In this document: positions 21,408 through 32,929 of the stretch, in pieces
How the letters are laid out: the number at the start of each line of letters is the position of its first letter
Position numbering within the stretch: the stretch's first letter is position 1
The notes under the pieces: model-generated
The model's input: the letters and a program-made list of their open reading frames with translations, nothing else
Told to the model about the DNA's origin: nothing
Databases searched by the model: none
Source of the DNA: Fomes fomentarius
Lineage: Eukaryota; Basidiomycota; Agaricomycetes; Polyporales; Polyporaceae
Assembly: GCA_022606135.1 (NCBI GenBank)
Contig: JABYQN010000015.1
Location: 248,001-312,000, forward strand
Direction: 5' to 3'
Length of the DNA stretch: 64,000 bases
Program-made: the position numbers and the translations under genes

Positions 21408-22224
21408 GAGAAAGCCAGACCACTATACACTCTGAAGCACGTTGAGCAGCCACGGACCAAGTACGTAGTACAAGTGCCTGCATAGTGAACCTAGGACCGG
21501 GGTCAACTATGGCATCCTCATTACAGTACACATGTTATTCTCCATCTTCACACCATCCGCATGTCTTCAAATTTGAAATCTCCGAGACTCAAGCGAGGGT
21601 CAGATTCTGAGGGCTAAGTACTAGCCTACAGCATTGGTGTGTGCGCACCGGTCCCTCCTTCATTGGCTGTCCTCCTCAGTTGTCGAGTATGTCCCTTGAG
21701 TCCCAGCTTTGCGCATCCTCTGCCACAGTGTATTCATTGATAGTTTGGTACAGCTCTTCAGCTGGCTTTCGCGTCTCGCATCGCGCACATCGAGTTCTCA
21801 CTGCTTCATCGTGCGTGTATTCAACTTGAATCTCATCTTGTTTGCAGTTCTCGCTGATTTATCTTTGCACGTAAGGCATCGACGTCTCATTGGTGGTCAT
21901 ATACGTTACGCCCGCCCTGCTTCCTGCTCAGCTTCTGACTGCCAATCTTGTCAAACCGGCTCATCCGAAACCCAAGGGCAAAACGACTCGGAGGGGCACC
22001 GTGACGGCTTTGAGCACTCTACAAGTAGTAGATGAGCCATAGAGTGCCCTGATGGTAAGAAAGCAATAGCCGGCCAAGCTTTGCAAGGAGTTGAGCTCGT
22101 CTCAGTAGTCGAGACTCGAGGGAACTTCGAGACGCTGACAGTGACTCTGCCAGTGAGATGTGGCACCGTGACAGAGTAATGTTGTGTGACTGTCTATCAC
22201 GTGCTGTGACTGTTCGCGTTCGCG
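21408..22224. other. Intergenic
   Basis: No gene is supported in this 800-base stretch; it holds the 3' flank of the membrane-protein gene and the upstream region of the next BTB gene. Confidence 0.4.
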
Positions 22225-23279
22225 TTGGAAGTCGGAGTTCGATCCGAGATATCGCTTTTTTCTTCTCCTCCGTTCGCTCAGCCGTTTCACTTCAGTGTTT
22301 GCCAAAGCGTTCTTTCATCACAAGTGCATACGAGACCCGCTAACCTTCTTATCTTGGTACTAATTGGTTCACGCACATCTCCCCACGTCCCTCAGGAGAG
22401 CATTCGATCGCCTCTGGTGTACACGATATTCGTGCGCGAGGCCATGCGCGAATCTCCTTCGACTCTCCCAATAATTTTCCCGCATGCTTCACTTCTGTTT
22501 GGATTTTTGGAGGCGAAGGAGCGCATCCTTCGACTCGATCGCCATCCCGCGCTGTTTGCGATCATCGTCGATTATCTCAGCGGGTATCCCATCTTGCCTC
22601 TGTCCGCACGCGCCATCCCCCATACGATGGACATGTCCACAGCCCTTCGATACTTGCTTGCGGATGCGCAGTTCTACGGCCTTCAGAGCTTGTGCGACCT
22701 TCTCGCATCATCCAAGGTTCCCCGCGAACTCGGCTGGACGGGACTCGAAAACACAACACTGAGTCTGGAGCAGGCACTGGCCGATGACCTTCCCAGTGGC
22801 GTAGTCAGGAAAGCCGGTGGCAAGCTGGCAGACGAAAGATCGGGACTCCCGGTCCTCGTGTTCGCGCACGATATGATAATGAGGCGAGTATCTTCAGACT
22901 GACGAACGATGCAGACATTGACTCGTAAACTAGGCTCATGGTCACGCGTCAAGTATGGGGCTATGAGCTCAACGAGCCTGAGGCTGATTACAGCCTTCGT
23001 CAATTTGACGCCGAGTTCCTCTCCGCCACCCTCGACAACATCGCACGGGCGAACGCACCCTTTGTACGCCCATTAGCGGAGTACGTCGAAGGGATATACA
23101 GCCCTCAGACTCACCCCGATTGCTCCATGGTCATCGATGGTCACCAATATCCTTTGTATGACATTCACGCGCAATGTATGGCTCGATACTCCGGGATGAA
23201 TATGCTGCAGCCTCCGGTCTTACACACTCCCCTTCAGTGGACCACTCCGAGTCCTGACCCCACCTACCAACATGCATAG
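22225..23279 (+). CDS. BTB/POZ protein of second type, altered copy
   Basis: Two exons, 22225-22883 and 22934-23279, join in frame to 334 residues only if the intron uses a GC donor (AG|GCGAGT). It is a close relative of the next gene: LRLDRHPALFAIIVDYLSGY, IPHTMDMSTALRYL and SGLPVLVFAHD match. BTB proteins of this kind resemble tetramerisation (T1-type) domains. Between YTIFVR and RILRLDRHP the bases still resemble the neighbour, but in a shifted frame: its FDSPNYF..CF becomes an unrelated stretch, with a small deletion. Two compensating indels therefore leave the frame open while scrambling about 25 residues of the BTB core. The start is uncertain (22225, or the Met at 22443). The C-terminal half of exon 2 differs from that of the neighbour. 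Probably a decaying or neofunctionalised paralogue. Confidence 0.6.
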
Positions 23280-23746
23280 TCCCATCGTGCGTGGACGTTC
23301 TGGGCTGAGGAGATTGTGTTCACGTGTGATGGACGCGAGGACGGTGAAGGAAGCCGCAGCGAGTATGTGGGAAAGGTTGGACCTGTGACACTGGTGCGAG
23401 CAAGAGTCAGGTCGAGGGGTTGTGTCCTGTCAGACACTTGTCCAGTACTCGTCGTTGATCAGTAGGTCGTGCACTGCCTCAACCACAGGACTTTAAGCTA
23501 TAGTAGAAGACTGATCTCACCGTGTTGACCGGCCTCCTCCTTATGCTTCGGTAGTTGTAATCCTCCCCTTCGTGTTTCAGCAGCACCATTCGGCGTGAGT
23601 GCTTCGGTAAGCTGCGACATCCGCGGCGTGCTGCAGTAGAGATCAACCTGATAAGCCTGCTCTGCTCCTTACGCTCCGTCCCTCTGACCTTTCCCTTCGC
23701 CTTCTCCGGACGCCAACCTAGCTCTGACTCGATACCCACTCTTATC
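23280..23746. other. Spacer between the two type-2 BTB genes
   Basis: 467 bases with no supported gene, containing the promoter of the gene at 23747. The last 60 bases are CT-rich. Confidence 0.45.
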
Positions 23747-24926
23747 ATGTCTCCTCCGACCATCACTTCTGTCACCCCTCCCGAGTCTCAGACTGTCATC
23801 AGTGACAACACTGAAGCAATGTACACGATCTTTGTGCGTGGCGAACGCTTCCAGCTCAGTCACTCTCAGATCACATTCGATTCCCCTAACTACTTTACCA
23901 CCTGCTTCTTCAAGAGTGGGTTCGCAGAGGCGATAGACCGCGTCCTTCGCCTCGATCGCCACCCCGCGATATTCGCGATCGTTGTCGACTACCTCAGCGG
24001 GTACCCCATTCTTCCCTTGTCCTCTTGCGCCATACCCCACACGATGGACATGCCGACTGCACGTCGGTTTCTAAAGGCAGACGCGGAGTACTACGGACTG
24101 GAGGGCCTATGCGGACTGCTCGAGTCCTCGTCCCAGCCGCGACCTGATCTCGGATGGGCTGGGTTCACGAACCACCTTATCGATCTCCGAGATGTACTCG
24201 CAGATGGTCTTCCCGACGGCGTGGTCAAGAAGGAGGACGGGTCGGTGATATCGACCAGGACTGGGCTTCCCGTGCTTGTGTATGCTCGGGATTTGACCCT
24301 CAGGCGAGTGTCACATTGTCTCTGGACGCTGATACGTAGTTGTATCTGACATATGTGTGTATAGCATCGTGGCTAGCCATTACAACTACGAATCCCCGAG
24401 TGGTCGGAGCCGGAATCCATGGTACACATCTCCCAAACCTTCCTTTCATGTGGAGCTGCAATATGCTCCTCATGAAGGCGAGTACACACCGACTGGTCCG
24501 TGTCCCTTACCTGCCAACTCCACAGACTCTCTCAATATACGCATCAACAACGTTGGCAGCAGCGGTTACATGGACATTGACAATGTTCAATATGCTCTCG
24601 GAAATCTCTTGGAGTTACGTGACCCAGAATATTCAAGTGATGGCACGCTGAAATTCGGGAACAACCTGATACACACATTTGAATGGGCGACAGCGCATGG
24701 AACTATGACAGATCTCGATGTTTATGACTCGCATGAGTATCGATACGAGGTCGAACGTCTTCATCGCGCATATGTATTCGTCGCAGACGAGGTCCTGTTG
24801 TACTTTCCACCACGGACCGAAACCGATGCAGATGCTACCGATACTAGCACAGCGACTCTTCTTCGGGCTCGGATGCGCACCATCAACCACTATTTGAACT
24901 CCGTTGCACTTCCAACTCCTGAGTGA
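23747..24926 (+). CDS. BTB/POZ protein of second type, intact
   Basis: Exons 23747-24303 and 24365-24926 give 372 residues. The intron has a GC donor (CTCAG|GCGAGT) and a normal AG acceptor, and the total length is a multiple of three. The BTB domain covers about residues 25-125: YTIFVRGERFQLSHSQITFD, SPNYFTTCF, then LRLDRHPAIFAIVVDYLSGY and IPHTMDMPTARRFLKADAEY. This arrangement is like potassium-channel T1/KCTD BTB domains, which form oligomers and often join cullin-3 ligases. The second exon (FHVELQYAP, LNIRINNVGS, TFEWATAHGTMTD) looks beta-rich and could bind a partner; no named domain is recognised. The upstream neighbour is a tandem paralogue in the same orientation with the same GC-AG intron. 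Confidence 0.85.
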
Positions 24927-25929
24927 AGAATCGTCACGTCATTAGTTGATCTGTGTGTAGTACGGTGTATGTGTGGCTATCCTTCGTTAGCTGTACATTT
25001 ACATTTAGGGAGATTACAAAGTCGAATGTGTGACGGTCGCACGGAGAAAAATGTACGCCTTGCGAACACGCGTGTCGTGTTCGAGTTTTTGGACATCTTC
25101 CCATCGCTCACAAGACAAGACCTCCAGGAGGTGTCCGAGTTCCTGCGCGAGGACCGTACACCTTGCGCTTGGATAGGCTGGTTGTCACCGATCAGCCGTA
25201 CCCATGAGCAGATGGATCCCCTTTGCGTCGATGCCTTCAACGATGATGCCTGAAGGGGATCATACACACCGCATCTCTCCAGGTTCTACAAGCCATCGGC
25301 CACTCCTCCGTAAAGAGTGCATGCGTCTCCGTGGACACGTGAGCAAAATGCGCCCAAGCTAGTAGGCACTCGGGGGAGGGCCCTGGTGGTGGTCGAGACT
25401 CGTAGTCCGGTTCTCGACAGCTCGAGTTGTACGTCGGTGTATAGTATTGGAGACTCACTGCTTCGTCTAATGCTGATCTCACTGGGGTTTTTAAAAAGCA
25501 AATGCCAACGGTTACATGGCCCAAGTGGTCGACGAGAGAGAGAGCTAGGCGCGCTATCATAGGTTATACTGCGAATTCTGCAGTCGGTAAGTTATGTGTT
25601 TATCAAACGACACTGCAAACTTCTCGACGAGTCTCGGATTGCGTTGGGATTACTGACCATACTATCCCCCACTGTTAAGTGCAGCTGAGCGCGGGAGGCT
25701 CCCATTCAATTACCGTTGCTGTACGTATGCTACATTCATTGCTTTGCCCGTCTTACTCATGCGATCACCATACATAACCAACTGTGGCAAGCTCTCACTA
25801 GACCGCAAGACGAGGACCATATCAGGACTGGTTGCGCATATGGCCCCGACGACCATCGTTGGGCATGAGGCCAAGCTTGATAGCCTTCACTTGGAGCGCC
25901 TATGAACGAGGGTATCCGGGTTAGACCTC
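24927..25929. other. Intergenic
   Basis: One kilobase between convergent genes with no supported coding sequence, RNA gene or repeat. Confidence 0.4.
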
Positions 25930-28015
25930 TCAACTGTTCAGAGATGATCCGTCACTTGCCAGAGTTTTCGATAGGAAGCGGGAAGCAAAGAAGTCGCCAG
26001 TACCAAACCAAAGCTATAGGAAGGTGGTTGTCAGAGTCATCTTCACGCGAACGGAGTGTACATTAACTCACTCCAGGATGACCAGTCGGACGGAAGCTCC
26101 CCTTGAGCTCGCCTTCATCGTCGAGTCCATAGACTTCTTCCGTCTGGTCGATGACGTCCTGGCCCAGAATGCCAGTGTTCGTCTCACGGATGTGAACGTA
26201 CCCCGTACTGAAGGGAAGTGTTAGTCAACACAGACGACTCGATGAGAGCACGGCACTGACGCAAAGACCACGAGGTCAGCGGGAAGCTCCGTCCCATCGC
26301 TGAGCACGACGCTGTTGCTGGTGAAGTAATTGAGAGAATGGCCACTCTTGACTTGAATTCTCCCGTCCGCAATGAGGTCGGCGCCGCCCTTGTCCATCCC
26401 TGGCATGTCATCACTTGTCAATTCCCATCTTGTAGGGCATGCAAGTATGTTCAACCCTACAGTAGCCTGCGGAACTTGTAAGCATTCGTCGAGAAACAAG
26501 GAATATGGATATCCGAGACTCACCACCAAGCCGCTCGAAGACGAGCGTGTAAGCCCCTTGGCCCTCGGGTCCGAGGTCGAAGTTCACGCCACCCTTTCGC
26601 AGCTTGTCGTGAAGCTCCTTGTTGGCCTCCCACGCCGCATCCTGGTCCACGACGAGCATCTTCTTCATGAGCCCGAACGATATCGCGCCAAACTTCAAGT
26701 CCGAGATCTCAAGCGGCACGTCCTCGGGGAACGCTGATCCCATCTGCCGGCAGACATAATCGCGCGTCATCACGCAGGAGCGCGAGCGCTGCACCATCGT
26801 GACCGAGCGTGCCCCGCTGCGCAGCGCCAGGTCCTGGCAAATGTCGATGGAACTGTTCCCGGCGCCGACGACGACGGCGTGCTGGCCCGCGAAGTGCGCG
26901 CTGCCAGGGAAGACCGAAGAATGGACGATGCGCCCGCGGAAGCGCTCCATGCTGGGCACGTTCGGGATGTTCGGGCGACCGAGCGTTCCGGTGGCGAAGA
27001 CGAGGTGCGCAGGGTGGATCGTGACTTCCACCCCATTCCGAAGCACCACGACATTCCACCTCTGCCGCGCGGAGTCGTATTTGATCCATTGGAGCTCCGA
27101 GTTTGTCCATACGATGAGATCTTGGATGGAAGCGTAGTGTTCCAGCCAGTCGGCAAGCTTGTCGCGCGGAGTGAACTCGGGCCAGTTCGACGGGAAGGGC
27201 TGGTAGAGCACTGAAGGCAGATGATGAATTGCGTGAGCGGTCTGTCACGAGCTAACTCGAAGTGCCGCTATCACTCACGAGTGTGGTGCTTCTTGATAGT
27301 ATTTTGCGTGAGCATGGGGTAGCGCCTTCTCCAAGTGTCCCCGACGCGAGGGTGCCGCTCAATCACCAATGATCTGATGCCCATCTGCTTGAATCAGGCT
27401 GCAATTTGAAGACTGGTCTGGCCGGCTCCCACTGAACACCAGGCAATGAGAAGACGAAATTCAGCAAAGGTCGATGAACCTACCGATGATGGCGTAAGGG
27501 TCGCTCTCGACACTCTCTACCCACTTCTGGAAGTCCTTCTGCATATCTCTCTCCGCGATCCCAGTCACGTCGTCACGCCATGGTAAGACATTGAGCTCTT
27601 CTTGCCCAGGAAGGCCGCACAGCTGGGTCAGCAGCGTGAATGCGCGAAACTGGCCGTCTGTGTCCGCTACGAGCCGGACAAGAGCATGGCCGTGACCGTG
27701 CTGACAATCAAAGACGAAAGCGAACTCGACACCGATGGCCTTGTGGTAGCTGGAGGGGAAGGTGCTTGGAGCGAGGTGAGCCGTCTCATCGAGACGGAGA
27801 TTCGTGATTCTTGCTTTGAAGAGTGACGGGGTGAGGTAAGTCGAGATCTTCTCCCTACCAGAGAGGCAGCGGACGTCCCACGTGAAGACAAGGAGATCTC
27901 GCAGCCAGCCGTCAGAGAGGAAAAGCTCAGCGAACACTCCGACATCTGCACTTCCCAGAGCCGAAGCAGACGCAGAGAGCCAGTTTGATGCTATGATGTG
28001 AGGGTTGAGAGACAT
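25930..28015 (-). CDS. Flavin-containing monooxygenase with one in-frame TGA
   Basis: Six exons (27484-28015, 27279-27431, 26524-27210, 26261-26399, 26072-26207, 25930-26013) total 1731 bases, exactly 577 codons including the stop. The start MSLNPHIIASNWL is preferred to the upstream Met at 28114. Residues 1-177 look like a SnoaL/NTF2-type extension (SDGWLRDLLVFTWDVR). A dinucleotide-binding motif VGAGQTSLQIAA follows, then an FMO-identifying block FRGRIVHSSVF, the NADPH site VVGAGNSSIDICQDLAL and a C-terminal GDFFASRFLSK. Such enzymes use FAD and NADPH to oxygenate N-, S- or ketone groups; the substrate is unknown. Codon 190 (27394-27396) is TGA where Arg (CGA) is expected between IAA and FKQMG, straight after the FAD motif. 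Everything else is in frame. It is a very young pseudogene, a read-through gene or a sequence error. Confidence 0.88.
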
Positions 28016-28689
28016 GTTTCTGGCATGAATAGGATGGACGTGCCCATATGTATACTGCCAGCACTGGGTCTCAGGCCCCTCAATGGAGAAAGTTGGGTGC
28101 CCGAGAACGTTCAAGTAGAAACGCCATTCTCACACAGTTCATGTCGATACTCTGACGGGAAGGCATTAACGGCTGAATACTTACTGCTATGGGCTGTGAG
28201 GTGAGAAGAACGGGAGAAACGGGTAAGCTCCTTTAATCTGTGCGTTTGATACGCCGTTGCTGCATGTTCTTGGGCGTCGGATAACCCACCCATCACGACT
28301 TCACTAGTAGTAGAAGGAGCCAAACGTGGAGGATACAGTGATTGTGGAAAGTTACGGAGAGCCAGTGGCGTCTGCATGTGTAAGTCAACAGCGCTGCACG
28401 AGCCGCTAGGGTGTAGCAGGGGTTGGGTGCGGGTGGTGATTGGCTGGCTTTAGTGTTGCGAGGTCCCTTCAACGGCCTTTGATTGCGTTGCGTGGACTTG
28501 ATCCATGCTGATTGGACGAGAGATCTTCAGGCTATCGACCAATAGCCAAGTACTCTCTCAATGTAAGTATTCCAGTTGCATTTGGAGACGAGAAGCAAAA
28601 TCACTAGGACAGATGACTTACTGTTCTATCTAGCCGGCGATGCCGAACGCAGTTACAGAGGTCAATAGGGCATTGCGGTCCGTTATGGC
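28016..28689. other. FMO upstream region
   Basis: No gene is supported. This includes the FMO promoter (-) and the border with transposon-derived sequence on the right. Confidence 0.4.
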
Positions 28690-29690
28690 TCAAATGTTGG
28701 CCAAAGCTATTGCAGTATTACTGCAGGTGGGACGCTGGCCGATGTGCCACCTTTTCTCAGCGTCCTATCAGAGACGGACAGCGAGCGATTCAAGGAAAGA
28801 AGCACATGTGACATACCTTTGTCCGGAGTGGCGTTGTCATGCGGTCTCTCCAAAAGTTTGCATCACCAACAGGGTGGTCAATGCTCTATTGAGCAAGGGT
28901 GGATCCCCATCTCACCGCGGGTTGTGAGGTGGTGCTGGATGTACAGTTATCACTGCTTGAACCGCTCGAGAGGGTCCAGACTACATTCCTACGACGTGCT
29001 CAAGTTGGCCTCGGCCCCCGCTCGCAACTGGCCCCTCTATACACGGAGACTGGTGTATGGCCGTTGCATTATAGGCGCGTGCTGCTCACACTCAGGTACT
29101 TGGACTACGTCTTGCGTGCTCGGCCGCCTCTCCCACTAGCCCCTGTCAAGCCTGAGGATTCATGGAACATCGGAGGAGGAGGAGGATGAGGAAGGAATTT
29201 CGCGCAACAAGGACATGCGTCGTGGTGGCGCGATCTCTGTCATGTCCTCCTAGCCCTGCCCCACCCGGTTGAGGTCGACTTCTCCCTCCCGCTGACAGGG
29301 GATTATGTGCAGCAGATCATAGCGCGACTACAGGATTCGCTTGCCCATCACCTATACGCCACAGTGATGAGCTCGCAGAGGCTCCCACTTCTGCAAGCGC
29401 GTTTCCGTCGGCTGAATACCCCTCCCTCCGAGCTATGTGCAAGATGAGATCGTACCTGAATGTGTCGCGAAAAGCCCCGCGCGAGGCCCTTATGAGGCTC
29501 ATTACATCAGACAACGATCTTGCGATAGAATCGTTTCGCCATGTGACCCCGGTCATCCCACGACATCGTCGCATCTGTCGTCTATGTAGGAGACGAGCTG
29601 CAGTAGAGGATGAAATGCATGCTTTACTGCTGTGTGACGATCCACGAGTCGGTGAACGACGAATGATGTACTAAGCTTCTGTTTTACAAC
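28690..29690 (+). mobile_element. LINE-like (non-LTR) retrotransposon remnant, 3' part
   Basis: A degraded reading frame encodes features of the C-terminal part of fungal LINE polymerase proteins. These are QTTFLRRAQVGLGPRSQLAP, LYTETGVWPLHYRRVLLTL, a Trp-containing segment (GHASWWRDLCHVL) and a Cys-rich end CRLCRRRAAVEDEMHALLLC. Several frameshifts and stops separate these pieces. The reverse transcriptase core and any 5' part are not seen. It is inactive. No target-site duplication was found. Confidence 0.6.
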
Positions 29691-32482
29691 ACTTACATAT
29701 GGACTTCACAGTCATACAAGCTCGCTTATCGTCTACAGCACTGTTGGACTTTAAAGCTGTACAATCAGGATGGTGACCTCGTTACATTGAGTCGATACGT
29801 TACGGAGGTCTTCAATGATTTGTGATTCTGTCACAGAACTGGCATTGTTCATGTGGATGTTCGGGTGCCCGCAGCATGGCGGGAGGCTGACTATGGTTTG
29901 GAGTCTAGAATATTGTGAGCGATTGGCTTTCGATAGGAGGTCAATTCTCCTCTCCTCTATCTCTCCAGCGAATGAGCGAGGATCATCATTGGAATCCATA
30001 GGCATACAATAGTAGTTAAGGGTGCATCGCAGAACAGACTGATTAGAGGGAAGCAAGCCAGGGGAGAATTGCAGTGTTAGAAAAAAAAGCGTTCAACATA
30101 GGCGACTAATGTCGCTAGCGCGACCTCGGAGGTTGCCGAAAGACTTAGGGCCGGCTTCCGTGAGACTGGAGGGTGAATCTGGGCAGGTACACGCGGGGAA
30201 GATCCATACACGGCCAGAAAGGATTCAAAGTGATTCTGAAGTTTCGGCAAATATTGGGATCCTTAAGACATTTTCCTTAGAATCAACCTGAAAATATTGG
30301 GGGATGGTTTTAAGCCGTAGATATTCCAAGATGACTCAAGATCAATCTTAGAGACAAGGGCGATCAGTCTGCAACAGCCTCAAAGTTGTTCCCACTTGAG
30401 AGCCTTTCAAGATCGGCTGTGTTCGGTTACGGTGCCCAGTGACTGCTTGGTCAGTTCAGATGGGCAATTTGTTCACACGCATGGGGCGTCTCTTTGTTCG
30501 CGCCCGGAAAGCGGGCGCCTGGGCACTTAGGCTTGAGCACGTCGCTCAATCTGAGTCTGTCGCGACGACCATGTTGGCTTGGATGCATTCCTCTCTCCCT
30601 CGTCGTCTGAGCTAGATGCGATACAACATCTATTACAGAGATTCTGTGGTGTGAAAGTGCGTTCAAGGCAGAGACTTCTTTTATCAGCTCTCGACCATCT
30701 GTTATCATAACAATCCCAAACTGCAGCATTGTCGCAGCTCTCCCGCTCATCTTCGTCACAAGATGTGCTACCGCATCGTGCATCAAGTACTACAGCCTAC
30801 CCCCGCTATGGTGAACATGCACCTATGACAAACACTGGAACAAGTGTACGAGGACAAGCCTGATGTCACTCTCCGCCACTAGCAGTGGAGACGCTATACC
30901 ACCGTGCAGCACTGTGCTCAGGCTTTGCTGTTTCAACTATCCATATACTCCACCATAGATAGTTAAATGTACACTACGCGCCTCAGAGGTCGTAAAAGGT
31001 CATATATAATGTCGGTCTTTTGCTACTTTACGACCCAAAGTTGGGGTTTGTTGGGCAGTAGTGATTCGATCGCATATTTGGAGAGCTCCACAAACCCGAC
31101 TTATTGTGCACATAAGTACGATCAGTATAGGCGCTACAGCTGGTTTCTGTTTGTGGTTGTTTGTATGCAGGCGCTTCTCACATGCAGACCCTCGGCACTT
31201 TGAACTTGGTTCATTTTTCATCCACTCTTGAGTCTCCTGTCTGGGTGCAGCTTGCTTGATTCTCGTGTGCTCTGTGCTCCCACTATGACTGTGTCTGTCT
31301 ATCTGGTTTTGGCCATACTCATCTTGATCTGGTCTCTAGTGAATCTGCTTGGCTAGGATCTGCTGCCACATTATGGTCCTCCGTTGCTCCGTCACTCTGT
31401 GCACTAGTTACCTGGGGTCTCTTCGTGGATTCATTCAGGTATGTCATATCTTTTTGTGTCTATGGTCCCTGCCTCAAGGTGTGTGGTTCCTATAGCCTTT
31501 CCTTGTTTGTCAGCCGGGTCCCATCTCGCATGCTACTCCGAGCCTGCCTGGCCCTCTTTGTCTTATCTAGGTCATAGTCATTACCCTCAGGGTTTCTCGT
31601 AATCCACTTCCCTGTCACAAATGTACGTCGCAAATGTATTTAGTGGGCAGAGGACTGACAGGAGCATTGAACAGCTCCATGGCCCCAATTCACCCCCACC
31701 CCACCCCAGCCTGTCTTGCCCCGCCCCACCCCGTGGCTCTTCTTTGAGAGTGTGCCCCTGACATGTGTGATTCCTTGCATCACACCGCCGCTCTCAAAGA
31801 AGATCCACTGGATGTTTGTGGTGCATCTGGATCTCTGCCATGTTGCCATGACTCATGTCCGTGGTAGGCAAGTGTCGTTCTCGGGGAAGGCGCTAAGGAG
31901 GGAGGGCTGCGAGAGATGTCAATCTATCATTGTAAGTGCTTGCGCTACCTGCACTGGCCTCCTCCAAGCCATTCAGCAGTCAGGCAAGACCCCACAAGTG
32001 CCACTGACCCTGGCCTACTGCCACCTAACGAAATCGTAGTTCTAATGTATATACTGCCCTGTATGCTACGACACTTGATATATATATTCATGCTATGCAT
32101 CTTAGGTGCCTCCTTGAGGGCATTGTTACTGGTGTGGCTGCATGCAGTGGAGCAATGCATTCAAGGGATCGCATGCTGGAGGAAACCCGACACTCACTGA
32201 GAACTTAAGTGGGGAAATATATGTCTTACAGGCGCTGTGGAAAGTCGTGAAAGGGAAAGTTTATATGTCAAAAATCCGGTACAGAACTTCGACCTTACAC
32301 CATGTATTTTACGCGGCGCTAAACCCCAAAACCATCAATTCTGACACTTCTTATGGTAAAACTGGCATGTCATTTTTCACAACTATCTGGGCGCGCAGTG
32401 GTATAGCATGTACCTGCCTTATACCGCCATCATCCACACCTTTGTTACGCTCTCGCGTGACTATTAAACGTTCTACTTGAGT
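29691..32482. other. Gene-poor, repeat-like region
   Basis: Nearly 2.8 kb without a supported gene. The segment 31200-31560 is strongly pyrimidine-skewed, and 31686-31735 is a run of C-rich blocks (CACCCCAGCC-type). The stretch 30560-30790 may be another transposon fragment but shows no protein signature I can name. Base composition and the lack of gene models mark this as part of a transposon-derived island. Confidence 0.45.
31737..31804. repeat. Short inverted repeat (hairpin)
   Basis: CTTCTTTGAGAG and CTCTCAAAGAAG form a perfect 12-base stem separated by about 40 bases. It lies next to C-rich low-complexity sequence and is not linked to any gene. Confidence 0.6.
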
Positions 32483-32929
32483 TGTAACCCTAGTTCCTTA
32501 TGACCTTGCTAGTCCGATCGATCCTTATACGAAGGAGATCTTGAAGTTAGTCTGAGAGAGCGAGTGATAACTTGCTAGAGTGTACCCTGTGTTATTTGCG
32601 AAGAGACTATAGCTTGGGGAGTTGCTCTGAGACATCCTCCCCTTATATACATGTAAGGAGACTGCGGAATTCTAACAGTGAACTGCATATTGGTAAGGCT
32701 TTACTGCTGCACAGTCAATCTGACTAACTGCACAGTCGCAATGACAGACTGCACAGTCGAGTTGACTAATCAGAAGAAGTGTGCACAGTCTAGCTGACTA
32801 AGTCTGTAGTCCTGACTACTACTGGATGACCTAGCATGAGAATCCTAAAAGTAAAAGTACAGTAACCAAATACCATAATCCTAGTTGCATAGTTAACCAC
32901 TAGTATCGCATACTTATCAAATTGTAACA
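32483..32929. mobile_element. Possible solo LTR
   Basis: A 447-base segment begins TGTAACCCTAG and ends AAATTGTAACA, the TG...CA form of retrotransposon LTRs. Inside are repeated motifs built on CACAGTC..GACTAA (32705-32805). No matching second LTR and no clear target-site duplication were found, so the boundaries are uncertain. Confidence 0.35.

Noticed and set aside
26709..27248. Overlapping open frames in the FMO region (both strands)
   Set aside because: They are other-frame translations of FMO exon 3; only the FMO frame gives conserved motifs.
32399..32440. GCGCGCAGTGGTATAGC considered as a tRNA or SINE A-box
   Set aside because: No B-box (GGTTCGAxxCC) and no cloverleaf can be formed nearby.
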